A DNA stretch of 64,000 bases from Cylindrodendrum hubeiense (GCA_014621425.1 JAANBB010000142.1:21689-85688), one strand, 5' to 3'; shown: positions 32,751 to 43,420, counted from the first letter of the stretch. Numbers and translations: made by a program. Notes: generated by a model from the letters alone, not told the origin.

Positions 32751-33545
32751 TCAAACAGGCAGCTTGAACTTCTTGCCCTTGAGGACCTTGGTGTAGTAGA
32801 CATAGAAAAAGTCCGAGTAGAGAACAGTCTGGACGAGACCAGCAATAATGGCAATCCAGTCGACCTTGTGCTTGTCGGCAGGCTCCACAATGTATCGGTA
32901 GATCCAGTTGGGAATGTACAAGGCACGGTAGCTGCCCAGGGCAAAGAGGTAGTGGGTGGTGATGGTCTCGGCCTCGCCGGTTCGCTGCAGCATGAACAGC
33001 TGGGGGAGAATGGCCACCGACTCGAGCCAGATGGAAAATGCCCACAAAATCTCCTTGATGGTGTACTTGTACGGGAAGATGATGGCGAGAAGGGCGGCTC
33101 CCATGAGCAGGTATTGGACGCGGAAGGTGTCGACGTTGGGGTCGTTTGTGGGCTTGTACGCGTTGGTCATGAGATAGATGATGTATCCCTGGGATCCGAG
33201 GAACATGATTTTGAAGACAAAGTTGTAAATGCTATCGGTGGAGAAGATGTCTGCAAGAGTTAGAGATGGTCGTGGATGGAGGGGGTGGTCGTACCGAGAT
33301 ATCGAGTGACGTAGACAAACATGTAGAGAGCCTGGGACTTGAAGGAGATGCCGGAGCAGCTCTGTTGCTGTTAGTGAGGTTCAGTCCTTGGAATTCGGGG
33401 CCTTACGTTGAGCTGCGTCATCTTGTGCAGCAAAATCAAGATGCTACCCAAGTGGGAAAAGTCCGCTGTGTCCTCGTTAGTGAATGCGCAGATGCGCGGC
33501 AACTCGCTTGTACCCACCGGCGACGCGGAAGACGTTCAACACCAT
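32751..33545 (-). CDS. erd2: ER lumen protein-retaining (HDEL) receptor ERD2
   Basis: Four exons, 33545-33518, 33465-33407, 33361-33295 and 33250-32751, give 217 residues. The product begins [20 protein letters not shown] and shows the family blocks [20 protein letters not shown], the YIPNWIYRY segment and the C-terminal lysine-rich retrieval-type tail ([11 protein letters not shown]). About seven hydrophobic helices span the protein. ERD2 cycles between Golgi and ER and returns HDEL/KDEL proteins. Three introns lie in the first 150 nt of coding sequence, and all splice sites keep the frame. Confidence 0.96.
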
Positions 33546-34199
33546 GATGACGGATGGACGGCGCAAACTAAGGAAGGCAAGCTGCTATACGGGCGCCGTG
33601 ATTTGCGGGTGACAGTCGGGGCAGGCGGTCGATGATGCCGGGGCGATTGCAATTGAATCGAGTCGAGATGTCGAGTTGAGGCGAGTGGTGGCCTTAGCTC
33701 AAGTTGACGTGTTGCAGGGAGCTGGACCTCTAAGCCTGAAAAAAGGACACGACGCGATTGCATGTTCATTGGACCGTGTTCGTTAGGTGCGCTGGCACTG
33801 GTCGGAACACACGGGCCATGTGGCTGGTGCCTACGTCAGAGGAATGTGGCGTAGATTTGAGGATCCAGGGGAGATCGTCGGCATTCAGGGGAAACGGTCG
33901 GAATTCCGAGTAGACCAGTAGCATTGGGTATCATGTCATCGTTGGACTTTATTTAGATCAAGTGATTTCTACACGGCTATACGAGTCGGGTTGACCGATG
34001 GGATCTGGCTAAGTCATGTCTGTCATCAAATGTCACCGGTTGTCACGGACGTGGCTTAGAGCCCAGCCGGATCTAGGCAGTGACGTATTACAAAGCACAC
34101 CGAACATACCCGAACGCCGCATCGTGAGGAACTATATCTTGCATTCGATCTACCTGCCCCTGCTCGAATAGATCGCCATACAACTTAAACTGCAATAAA
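33546..34199. other. Divergent promoter region between ERD2 and the WLM gene
   Basis: The two genes start away from each other over about 650 bp. No specific regulatory element is recognised. Confidence 0.4.
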
Positions 34200-35246
34200 A
34201 TGGAAGACTCCATGTCCGATACATCTGACCACGCCGAGGCGTGGCTCACCCTCTCAGTCACCCACCGCAAAGTCAACTACGACTTTACCTTTCACGAGGA
34301 CGCCACTATTACCGACCTGTTCAACGAAATCGAAGCCAGTCTTGATGTCCCAGTCGCCAACCAAAAGATTCTCGCTGCAAAGTGCCCTCTCCTCAAGGCT
34401 CCTTTCAAGAACCCCGACATGCCCTTGCAAGAGCTCAAGGGCAAGAGCTTGACCCTCATGGGGTCGCCGGCTGCCGAAATCCAAGCCGTCCAGAACATGG
34501 CGGAGAGAGTCGCCAAGAGAAACGCAGCACGCATGGCCCACAGGCCTAAAGCAAGATCATCATCTAGAAGAAAACCAGAGGATTCGCAGTACACATTCTT
34601 GCAAGTTCGTCCACTGCAGGGTTTACCGAATCCAGAACGAAGCCAGTCGCTGCTTATGCGACTGAAGGAGGACCCGGGGATCCGCGCATCTATGCACAAA
34701 CACAAGTTTACAGTTGCGCTCTTGACTGAGATGGAGCCTCTCGCACACACGCAAACCACCCATGAGGGAACGTCGAGAATCCTAGGTCTGAACCGCAACC
34801 AGGGAGAAGTTATTGAGCTGCGTTTGCGGACAGATGCTCATGATGGATACCGCGACTACAAGACGATCCGCAAAACGCTGTGCCACGAACTCGCTCACAA
34901 CGTCCACGGACCTCACGACCGCAACTTTTGGGACCTTTGTCACCAAATCGAGAAAGAGGTTGATGCCGCCGACTGGAAATCGGGAGGACACACCGTTGGC
35001 GAGTCCTCGCACTACACCGTCTCAGGAGAGGAGGAACACGAGGAGCACGACGAAGGAGGCTGGACAGGGGGAGAGTTTTTGCTTGGAGGTGCTCGAGACC
35101 CAACCGCAGGAATGACTCGGAGGGAGATTTTGGCGGAAGCAGCACTGGAGAGGCAACGGAGGCAGGTTGAAGCAGAGCGCAAGGTGTTGGAGTCGCCGAA
35201 CAAGTGGAGACGGACACAGAGTCCACCACATGATGAGACGAAGTGA
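34200..35246 (+). CDS. Ubiquitin-like + WLM metalloprotease (Wss1/SPRTN-related family)
   Basis: A single exon of 348 residues. Residues 13-90 resemble a ubiquitin-like fold (LTLSVTHRKVNYDFTF ... LQELKGKSLTLMG). A basic linker follows, then the WLM domain, with ILGLNRNQGEVIELRLRT and the zinc-protease motif HELAHNVHGPHDRNFW. Two His and the Glu at 229-233, plus the distal His, form the expected site. UBL-WLM proteins of fungi and plants form a sister group of Wss1, the protease that removes DNA-protein crosslinks. The closing part is acidic, then coiled (REILAEAALERQRRQVEAER). No SHP or SIM motif is clear by eye, so the specific target is inferred only from the family. Confidence 0.92.
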   Translation: MEDSMSDTSDHAEAWLTLSVTHRKVNYDFTFHEDATITDLFNEIEASLDVPVANQKILAAKCPLLKAPFKNPDMPLQELKGKSLTLMGSPAAEIQAVQNMAERVAKRNAARMAHRPKARSSSRRKPEDSQYTFLQVRPLQGLPNPERSQSLLMRLKEDPGIRASMHKHKFTVALLTEMEPLAHTQTTHEGTSRILGLNRNQGEVIELRLRTDAHDGYRDYKTIRKTLCHELAHNVHGPHDRNFWDLCHQIEKEVDAADWKSGGHTVGESSHYTVSGEEEHEEHDEGGWTGGEFLLGGARDPTAGMTRREILAEAALERQRRQVEAERKVLESPNKWRRTQSPPHDETK

Positions 35247-35313
35247 TTTAATGCGGCGTTGGATACCCATAGATTAGACAGCAGCAAGCGTATGATACTG
35301 TATTACTATTTGA

Positions 35314-36566
35314 CTAATACGGGAGCGGATCCAGATCCAATCCTTCGACGCTCAACTTGAATGAATCATTTCGTGAATAGCTCCCAGCCGCATCCAGATC
35401 CAACCGACCACGGATGCAATCGCGGAAATCGACATCTGCAAAGATGAGACCGTCAGGATCCTCCCACTGAGGACCAGCTACGACATCGCCAAACGGCGTC
35501 ACAATGGAGGAACCGCCCCGCGACACCCACTCGACTTTCTCGGGTATGGTGGTGGTGAATGTTGGCGGCAGCTGTGTCGATGGCTGCGTCTCGCCGTCAA
35601 CCTCCTTACACAGGACAATCTCGTTGCCATCTTCATCAAACACGGATTTACGACGGCGCGCCCGCTGCGGCGAACGAGGCAACGCAATCTCAAAGCCCTC
35701 TTCCGTAATGGCCGAGTCCCGCCTCCCCCGGACAGGCGACTTGCGAGTGTCGGGGTGCGTGGGGGCGTCCTTGGGAACAGCCATGTTGCTGCTGACGACG
35801 AAGCAGCGGCCTTCGACGCCGACGGTGCGCATCAGACCCAGCCACGCGTCGCGGTTGTCGGCCGTAGGCGCCAGGTATAGGTTGATGTTTTGGGAGTAGA
35901 GGGTTTGGCGAAGGAGCGGCATGTAGTTTTCCCAGCAGATGGCGGCGGCGAGGTTGATGCGGACGCCGCGAATGGTGGTGGAGACGGCCTTGAGGGTACT
36001 GGGAGCACCCTGAGCCCAGATGAGGCGTTCGGAGCCGGTCTAACATGTTAGAGGTATAGATGGAGACAGGACGTAGACAGTCATACCGGTAGGACCTTGC
36101 GACGCTTGCCAAGCATGCCGTCCTTGGGACACACATAGACGACAGAGCAGTAAAGACTACCCCCAGTCTTTTCAATACATCCAGTCACAATAAACACACC
36201 AGTGTCGCGCGCAATACGCTCAAGCTCCTCACGCGAACCATCACCGCGAGTGCTGTCGTCTTCACCAATCTGCCGCTTCACCCACTTAAGCCCAGCACCG
36301 CCGCCACCAGGGCCAACAGTGTCGCCGAGGTCAATGGCCTGGTCAAAGTACTTGGCAAACTCCTCGCGGCCCTCATCTGTACGACCGCCGATGGCACATC
36401 CAAAAGAACTTCCACGAGGATAGCCGCCAATGAAGGCCTCCGGGAGAAGCAGAATGTCGATGCTGGACGAGGCGGCACGTTGGGCGATGGAGTCGATCAG
36501 AGCAATGGTAGCTGCCGTGGTGGGCTGCGTGCCCGGAGAGGCCGTTCCCAGGCGGATTGTCGACAT
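35314..36566 (-). CDS. Nitrilase-family C-N hydrolase with a charged insert
   Basis: Two exons, 36566-36087 and 36039-35314, give 401 residues starting MSTIRLG. The catalytic triad is present: Glu43 in LLPEAF, Lys157 in GKRRKVLPTG and Cys195 in AAAICWENYM. The sequence around the Cys and the LPEAFIGGYPRG block are those of the nitrilase/cyanide-hydratase branch. Between SSNMAVP and GGSSIVTPFG (about residues 250-332) lies an insertion rich in Arg, Glu and Pro. It is absent from compact nitrilases and contains a run of basic residues (RARRRKS). The enzyme would hydrolyse a nitrile or related amide bond, and the substrate is unknown. The frame upstream of the first ATG has only a GTG. Confidence 0.92.
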
Positions 36567-36939
36567 TATCACTTTAGTTGACAGGAGACCTGAAGTTGAA
36601 ATTGAGAAAAGAAACGCATCTCAAAGTCAAACGATGACGCCCATCGCGTGTTGTGACTCTTCGGAGGCTTCGGCGCCATGCCGCCTTGAGTTGGAGATGC
36701 CACTGACCTACCCCAAGCAGCGAAGCTACCCCGCATCTCCACCCACACGCCGCCGCGGCCGCAACTTGGCCGCAACTTGGCCGCAGTGGCCGCAGGAGAT
36801 AGCTCACCGAAACCCGCCACTATTATGTAAAGCCAAGGTGTGTCTACAGCATCGCGAGAAGGCGTAACCGGAAAGTAAAGTGAGGCACAAACGCGACACG
36901 AAGATTGGCTGAATAACTACATCATCACATCACACCATC
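36567..36939. other. Divergent promoter between the nitrilase and VOC genes
   Basis: The two genes start 374 bp apart in opposite directions, so they share this promoter region. A short direct repeat of GGCCGCAACTT occurs at about 36757-36782. No coding sequence is seen. Confidence 0.4.
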
Positions 36940-37402
36940 ATGTCTGGCGTCGTCGTCAAATCCCTCGACCACTTGGTCCTTACGTGTGCCAGCGTCGCGG
37001 CCACTTCGAAATGGTACTCCAAGTATCTGGGAATGAAGGTCGAGACCTTTACATCGGCTACCGACCCGTCAACTGAGAGATATGCGTTGAAGTTTGGGGA
37101 CTCCAAGATTAACCTGCACCAAAAGGGCAAGGAATTCGAACCCAAGGCCACCACGGCCCTCCCTGGAACAGCCGACCTGTGCTTTCTTGTCCAGGATGGC
37201 ACGAACCTCGACGATGCGATTGCGGGATTTGATAAGGATGGGATTAAGGTGTTGGAGGGCGGCAAGACTGTGCTGAGAACGGGCGCCAGAGGGCCGATTC
37301 GCAGCATCTACGTTCGTGATCCAGATGGAAATCTCGTTGAGTATGTGCATTCCCGCTTAATTGGAACCGACTAACAGTTATAGGCTCTCCCATTACATGT
37401 AA
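36940..37402 (+). CDS. VOC superfamily (glyoxalase/dioxygenase-fold) protein
   Basis: Two exons, 36940-37340 and 37384-37402, encode 139 residues; the unspliced frame would end at 37374. The intron has a GTATGT donor and CTAAC branch, and the second exon is only 19 nt (LSHYM then stop). The fold is read from SLDHLVLTCASVAATSKWYSKYLGM at the start, FGDSKINLHQKG in the middle and IRSIYVRDPDGNLVEL at the end. His in SLDHLV and Glu in NLVE are the usual metal ligands. Bacterial and fungal relatives are annotated as glyoxalase or biphenyl-diol dioxygenase-like, but the reaction cannot be predicted. Confidence 0.9.
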
Positions 37403-37548
37403 TGCAGACGTAGATGGGCTGAAATTGTTGTGTAGAGGGGTGATTCCGCGCGACCCACTGTCAAACCTCTTGGTACCTGATTGGAGATGGAGATGCCCCT
37501 CCAACAACCCCTCACTACTGCATAGTACACAGGCGTCTGAGTCCGCCA

Positions 37549-37568
37549 TCTTCCGTAGTATGATGGTC
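37549..37568 (+). pseudogene. tRNA-Asp 5'-end fragment
   Basis: TCTTCCGTAGTA at 37549-37560 is identical to the first 12 bases of the intact tRNA-Asp at 37893, and the next 8 bases are similar (TGATGGTC against TAGTGGTC). The flank before it (CCCCTCACTAC ... ACACAGG) also resembles the flank before the real tRNA. The anticodon and T-arm are missing. It is best read as a partial, decayed duplication. Confidence 0.6.
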
Positions 37569-37870
37569 TAGGAGAATAATGTAGGGTTTCGGCTGAATAA
37601 AGAAGAAATATTCCGTGGTTAGCCTTGCAACGGCCCGCTTGTAAAGTGAACAGAGACTTTCCTTAACTGTATGATAGTAATCCCAGTGCTTTCCTGCGCA
37701 ATCTGTGCTTCCATAATGGTTCAAACGTTAATAAACGCAGTTGGGTTACCGACTCAAAATCTAGTGTAGGGTAGCCATGATGTCCAGAAAACACCTCATT
37801 CCCCACTCAACCCGGTGAAGGCTTCTTAGGTCCCAATTAGCGACACACCACCATCAACCCCCCTCACTAC

Positions 37871-37890
37871 ACAGGTGCTTCAGCACCTGT
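37871..37890 (+). promoter_or_regulatory. Perfect 8-bp hairpin upstream of tRNA-Asp
   Basis: ACAGGTGC and GCACCTGT are exact reverse complements separated by TTCA, ending three bases before the mature tRNA. It would form in the tRNA 5' leader transcript or as a cruciform. The decayed upstream copy lacks the matching right arm. Confidence 0.6.
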
Positions 37891-37892
37891 AA

Positions 37893-37963
37893 TCTTCCGT
37901 AGTATAGTGGTCAGTATGCGAGCTTGTCACGCTCGAGACCCGGGTTCAATTCCCGGCGGGAGA
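37893..37963 (+). tRNA. tRNA-Asp (GTC)
   Basis: The 71-nt cloverleaf closes fully. The acceptor stem is TCTTCCG with CGGGAGA, the anticodon stem CGAGC with GCTCG around the loop TTGTCAC (anticodon GTC), and the T-arm CCGGG-TTCAATT-CCCGG. The A-box-like TAGTGGTCAG region lies in the D-arm. There is no intron. A seven-T run 29 bases downstream is the likely pol III stop. Confidence 0.97.
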
Positions 37964-37991
37964 GATCCAGCCACAGGTTAAAGCCTGTTCC

Positions 37992-37998
37992 TTTTTTT
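37992..37998 (+). terminator. Pol III terminator of tRNA-Asp
   Basis: Seven consecutive T on the sense strand follow the tRNA gene at a distance usual for RNA polymerase III. An ACAGGT/GCCTGT short inverted repeat lies just before it. Confidence 0.8.
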
Positions 37999-38109
37999 GC
38001 TCATGTGTCTGACAATCAGACATTGAGTGATGTATTTTTTACTTCCTCTCCTGTCCTCTGCTCATTTACATTTAGTCTCGACGTTCACTTTCTACGGTTT
38101 TGCTACACC

Positions 38110-40286
38110 TCATCTTCTCCTTGACCGAGTTGTTGGCGCCGGCTCAAATGCATCATCATCGGAGATCTCATCGTCACTAATTTCCACCGCGTTGGCCTGA
38201 CTTTGAGAGAAGTCCAGCTTGGTCTGTCGCGTCCTGGTCGCTCGAGTTGTTTTTGGGGGTGCCTTTACCGTTTTCGCGGCTGCTTTTGGTGCAGCTGTCT
38301 TGGCTTTTGCTGGTGCTCGCCGTGTCTTGGGTGGAGGAGCTGGCTCATCTGATTCCATGACAACGTCTTCTTCCTCTTCACTCTCGACGGGCTTTTTACC
38401 ACGACGTACCGGTGCCTTTTTGGGGGCTGCCTTGGCACGGGGGGCTCGCTTGGGCTTCGTTGGCGCCTCTTCCTCATCCTCGGGCACCTGCGTTCCATCC
38501 TCGTAGCTCCAAGCATCTGGCTCGTTTTCCCAGTTTCCATCAAAATCGCTATCCCAGGTTGTTGGCTTAGGCTTGAGTATTCGCTTCCGCTCATTTTGCG
38601 TGGTTCGCGGTTCGCTGGCCTGTTCCTGTTCAATCCTGGTTCTGTAAATCTCCATGGCGCTGTTCAAGTCTTCGTCATCTGATTCCAACCCCAACATCTG
38701 TCGAACTTGGCCTGAGAGATGCTCAGAGACAAACAACTCCATAGCATGCTTGTCGTCTTTGGCCACAAACTGTGTGACTGCATCGCCAAATGGCCCTTGA
38801 GGGAGAACCCGGAGTGACTGTGCTGATAGGAATTCCTGTACAAGAGACTCCACTTTGATCGAGTCGTCTCCTTCAGCCAACGCCTCGAGAGCCTCTGTCG
38901 GATTCGTCGCAGTAGTCTTGCCTGGGCTATGTTAGAGAGTACATCAACAAGGACAGCTGACTTACGCTGGGATGTTTTTTTGCGATAAAAGTAGACGACA
39001 TCGTTCGTGTTGGCAACCTTGCCGACAAATCGGTTGGAGAATCGTTGAGGGTTCTCACACTCAAACAGACCTCCGTCCGTAGCCGTGTATTCGACCTTGA
39101 GTCGGATAAGTGGCAGTGGTCGTTCCTCCAAGGCCTCATCGTCGGTTTGAATTGCTTCCCAATCAGCGTTGGCTTCTTCAATCATTTCTTCAACCACCTC
39201 CATCAACCTCCGCGTCACCTCTTGCCGGTTGTCCTTTTTCTTGTCGAGCCCTTTGAATCGTTTGTCTATGGAGAGAACTAATTCCCGAGTGACAAACGGG
39301 CGAACTGTCTTGAGAGGAATCTTGTCCACCTTGAAATCCTTGCCAGTAACGCTCATGATGGCCACATGTTTTTGGACAGCCTCTCCGGGGATTAGAGACG
39401 TTGCAACGGAGGAGCCTGGCTGCATGACGTGAAATCCGGTCTCTGGATTTTGAGTAGGATCAATCAGACATTCATGCTCGTGTCCCCAGATGACCACATC
39501 CAGCCAGTCAGGCAGCACGTTCTCGGGAAGATATGAAGTCGCCGTGTGTGCGTGGTGGTTTTGATGAACAGACAGAAGGTTAAACCAGTCACCCATCTGG
39601 GTGCCAGGTCGGAACCATTTGACCTTGTGGTCACGGAATGTTCTAAACATGCGCTCGTCGCGGACGTTACTCAGTCCAAACAGGGCCAGCTTTGTCAAGC
39701 CTTTTTGGAGGAGAATCGGCTTCGCTTCGATGTTGTCTGCCTCTGGGACTCTGCCGTAGTAGTTGAGCAGTCCACTGGCTTGTAAAAGATCGAGGGAACA
39801 AAAGTTGCCGTCGCCCGAGGGGTCGTCGTGGTTTCCGTGAATCGAAAAGACAGGAATGGAGACGTTGATGTCGGGGTCTTCGTAGTTGACATGTGGGAAA
39901 GCTCCATCAAAAACGGTTGCGGCATCGGACAGAAACTCGAGTGGACAAGGCTTCATGCCAAGGACGTTTTGTCGGAGAGTTCGCATAACTTGGTACAGAG
40001 ACTTGCGCGAGGGTTTGTTGTCATGGAAAAGATCACCGGCGAGGAGGACCATGTCGACCTGACACGTTAGTCAAGCAACAACTGGAACGAACTACCTACA
40101 TCCTCAGTTCTGGCGAGAGTCATGATCTCGTCAAAGGTTTGCCAACTATCATCCTTTCGAATGGCATCTCGTTCCTCGAACCCGACATGGTTGTCGGTTG
40201 CGATCAGAATACGAATAGTATCCGCCTCTGATTTGTTAGCAACGAAGAAAGATACGCAAAAGAGACTTACCCGTGAATTCGGGCAT
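38110..40286 (-). CDS. mre11: DNA repair nuclease MRE11
   Basis: Four exons, 40286-40271, 40227-40100, 40058-38966 and 38921-38110, encode 682 residues. Exon 1 is only 16 nt (MPEFT). The phosphodiesterase motifs are all present: ATDNHVG near residue 17, [10 protein letters not shown] near 55, [24 protein letters not shown] and VIWGHEHE. The capping domain follows, then a C-terminus with two charged segments, a Lys/Ala/Pro-rich stretch resembling AT-hook or GAR-type DNA-binding tails, and the end TTRSRRR. MRE11 works with RAD50 and NBS1/XRS2 in double-strand break resection, telomere maintenance and checkpoint signalling. The third intron's acceptor is GCCCAG at 38922; the nearer CATAG loses the frame. 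tRNA-Asp converges on it 147 bp away. Confidence 0.96.
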
Positions 40287-41506
40287 TGTGGATGGGTGCT
40301 GATGACGATGAGGTTGAGTGTGCCTGGAGGTGCTTTACGCGACCGCGAATGACGCGAGCAGGTGCGAAGTCACGTGACACACCCAACCTCACCCCCAGAC
40401 AGCCCGGTCAATACATTCGGCGAATAATGACCAGGATCTTGGCTCACGACATTGCGAGTAGCGAATTATTTACACCTTCTAACCGGATCTGGAACCAATC
40501 AAAGTGCAGGCTCTCAGGTTTACCTCTCTTTTCTGCACGTACCCGTTTTTCCAGAAATAAAGTGACCTATTCACTAACAAAGGAAAATACAAAACCTTTA
40601 TTTTATTTAATTTACGACAAACAGTAATAAGAAGAAAAGAAAACATTATCGGTTGGGATTAGGACATAAGCTTAAGGGAATTAGGATTTGTAATTAGGAT
40701 TATGTGTTAGGGGTAGGGGCTAGGGCTAGTCGACATTAGTTCTTAGGTGTAATTGTTAAGGATCTTGGGAGGTGTCGATAATTTCAATTCGGGGTGTACA
40801 TGATTCCGTAGTCGACATTACAGGCTATGTGACATTGACAACCATGGATATCAGTCGCTTCACCAATACCAGCACAGGCCGAGGCATCCGATGTCAAGTA
40901 ACGCCAACTAGGTGCATCCCTACTAGCTTTCGAAATGGATGAAGACGAGATGAACTGGTCGGCCCGCTACAGCGGCGTTGCATCGGTGTGCATTGACGGG
41001 ACGGATTAACTACCAACTCGGTAAGTGGAGACCTCGGCGCCGATCCCTACGCGTTGCCGCCGACTGCAACTCCGACTGCGACTAAACCATCATTACTTGT
41101 GCATGTTGGAATATACTCGTCGTCGTTGATGTCCTGCTGTCGAGCCTTGAGGATGCTGGTCTGCGCTGTGCGCCGTCGTCAACTGTCCCCTTTCCCCTTT
41201 AAGCCACCCCTGGCAAGATTACCTGATGCCCAACACGGATAAACGCGACTAGCCTTGTGTCAAGGAAATTCGCCTTGGCAACTGATCCCAACGACTCCAG
41301 GAAACAACTCACGACGACTCGACTCAGGACTTTCGGCGGCACCCACCCGAGGCCACTATTTTGCACGCCCCGGCCTCGGAGACCGTCCTCGCCCGCCTTG
41401 TCGCCTGCGTTTGCCAATTGTCAATTCAGCGTCTCCGCTCATGCATCTCGCCGCCAGGGTCGACCGGGATCTGCTCCATGGAAGAAACCGCTCGCCAACC
41501 CCCGCC
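40287..41506. other. Intergenic, AT-rich first half
   Basis: The first 500 bp upstream of MRE11 are AT-rich. Between 40660 and 40760 there are several ATTAGGA, TTAGGGG and GGGGCTAGGG words, distantly like the 42-nt repeat family further downstream. The remainder is GC-rich leader of the F-box gene. Nothing coding is recognised. Confidence 0.4.
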
Positions 41507-43021
41507 ATGACCTCCCCGGGCAAGCCGCGGCACCTCTCGCTCGGTGATTTGCCCATCGAGATTATCGCCGCCATCTGCCGGAACTTGTGCATGCATTGTC
41601 GGCTCGCCCACGTTGTCGACCTACCCGCGCGTTCTGTGGCCACTTGCCTCGAAGAGCAGCAGGCTCTTTCGCGGCTGAGCCGGACCTCGCGGCGTTTCCG
41701 ACTCACTGCCCAACCCATTCTCTTCCACTACTATCATACGGGCATCCAACCGGATCCGAGCAGTCCCGAATGGTGGGGCGACGCCGTTGCCCGGAACCGC
41801 GAGATTGAGACGCTGGAGTCGTTTCTGCGCACTTTGCTAGAGCGACCCGACCTTGCCAAGCTTGTGCGCGCCCTTGCTTTTTTTGCTTTGAGAACTGTAC
41901 GCGCACGCGATGTTCCTCCTGCAACTCAAGCCCTCTTCCGGCAGGCCGGTGAGCGGGCTGGGTTTCGGGCGTTGCCGACATATGATCATGTCGAATCAAA
42001 GTGGCTCCAGGAGGCCACCATCATGGCTGCGCCCTTCCTCGAGCAGCTTCTTATCTATCGTTCGTCCCAAGAAGGCCTCCACTACTTGAGAGACTCCCCA
42101 TTTTATTTACCTCATCTCAAGTATCTGGTGCTTCCCGGGCAAGACAAAAACCCCGACGAATGCTGCCATATTCAGGAGATGCAAGACGTCCTCGCCAAGG
42201 CCCAGAATTTGGAAGAGTTGGCGGCTAGCGATTGCGACTGCGGAACCGACATTCCCCTCCGTGAGCGTTTCCGAACTGAGCCGTGGAACACTGCACTGTC
42301 AAGTCTCCGTCGGTTGTCGCTTCATGGCCTCGACCCGGATAATCTTGGCAAGATCCTTCGCCGCAGTCCGGTTTTGGAAGATCTCGAGTACTTTTGTGAC
42401 ATGGACAAGTATACTGTCCTACAGCACGATCACTTAGAGCCCATCCGGGACACGTTACGGCGGTTTTGTTATACGACCACGACTTGGGAACATGCTCAAG
42501 GCACGTCAGAAGACGTGATTGACTTGGTGTCGGGTTTCCTAAGGTGGGATCAATCCCTACGGGGAGACATGAACTTTTCCGACTTTCCGGGGCTCGAAAT
42601 TCTTGAAGTTGAACAGCTTTTACTCTATGGGCCTGTGTTTGACCACCAGGAGCGAGACGAGCGGTTTGAGACGCTCAAGGAAGTGTGTCCTGAGTTATTC
42701 ATGGCAAGTCTTCCATCATCGCTACGGATATTGCATATTGGCATGGTCCTGGCATGGCCGGAACTACATCGAGATTTGATGGGAATGATACAGAAACTAT
42801 TCCGGTTTCCAGATTTGAGGGTTGTGGCGGTGGATCCTTATGAGCCTCCGCCAGACCATCAAGTCAAAGAACTCAAAGATGCCTTTGCAGCCAAAGGTAT
42901 CACGTTCTGGCTGGGACAAACGACACAGACTCCATTTTCTCGGGGGATGCTCGGTGTGAGACCAGGTCACTCTGAGCCATCCGATGCAGATTTGTGTTTT
43001 CGCCTTCAGCATGTACAATAG
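41507..43021 (+). CDS. F-box domain protein
   Basis: An intronless gene of 504 residues starting MTSPGKPRHLSLGDLPIEII. The first 40 residues form an F-box (LGDLPIEIIAAICRNLC ... LSRTSRRFRLTAQPILF). The rest has no clear repeat, but leucine-rich spacing (LSSLRRLSLHGLDPDNLGKILR) suggests degenerate LRRs for substrate binding. Such proteins couple to Skp1/cullin ubiquitin ligases, and fungal genomes contain many fast-evolving ones. An upstream in-frame ATG at 41441 would add 22 residues, but the Met at 41507 has a better context (G at -3, CCGCC before it). The gene sits at the edge of the AT-rich decayed block. Confidence 0.82.
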   Translation: MTSPGKPRHLSLGDLPIEIIAAICRNLCMHCRLAHVVDLPARSVATCLEEQQALSRLSRTSRRFRLTAQPILFHYYHTGIQPDPSSPEWWGDAVARNREIETLESFLRTLLERPDLAKLVRALAFFALRTVRARDVPPATQALFRQAGERAGFRALPTYDHVESKWLQEATIMAAPFLEQLLIYRSSQEGLHYLRDSPFYLPHLKYLVLPGQDKNPDECCHIQEMQDVLAKAQNLEELAASDCDCGTDIPLRERFRTEPWNTALSSLRRLSLHGLDPDNLGKILRRSPVLEDLEYFCDMDKYTVLQHDHLEPIRDTLRRFCYTTTTWEHAQGTSEDVIDLVSGFLRWDQSLRGDMNFSDFPGLEILEVEQLLLYGPVFDHQERDERFETLKEVCPELFMASLPSSLRILHIGMVLAWPELHRDLMGMIQKLFRFPDLRVVAVDPYEPPPDHQVKELKDAFAAKGITFWLGQTTQTPFSRGMLGVRPGHSEPSDADLCFRLQHVQ

Positions 43022-43420
43022 TGTAGTTATACTGACATCCAGTTTAGATGTATTGGAGTGAAGTTCAAGGGGTAGTCTTGCTTGAACTAACGTCTGCATT
43101 CTTGTCAAGTGATTTGCACATGCATCCAGTTTTGGACTCAAGTTTCCAGATGGTATGTCATGCCATATATATGATGTTTTAATTAGGTGGACAACGCAGT
43201 TTATTATTGCAGATATCTATCATAGTACTTCTTCCTTGTGCAAATGGCAATGGGTGTGTGTGCAAAAAGCACTACTCCATTTATTCCATTCAAGTGTTTT
43301 ATTTCGAGTATTGCTATTTGCATACAAGCAGGTTGCTATTCACACACAGATACAATTTTAACCCCTAAATCTTATCTACATCATGTGCATATATATCCTC
43401 GACCAGAGGCAAAATTTTAA
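43022..43420. other. AT-rich spacer after the F-box gene
   Basis: Base composition falls sharply after the F-box stop and stays AT-rich to about 43.6 kb. No gene is seen. Confidence 0.4.

Larger units (their letters stand above)
37403..37892. other. Intergenic upstream of tRNA-Asp
   Basis: It contains a degenerate copy of the tRNA-Asp 5' end with similar flanking DNA, and a perfect hairpin three bases upstream of the tRNA (both listed). No coding sequence is recognised. Confidence 0.5.

Noticed and set aside
36940..37374. Unspliced VOC frame ending at 37374
   Set aside because: A GTATGT donor, CTAAC branch and AG give the family-like LVELSHYM end; the unspliced tail does not look conserved.
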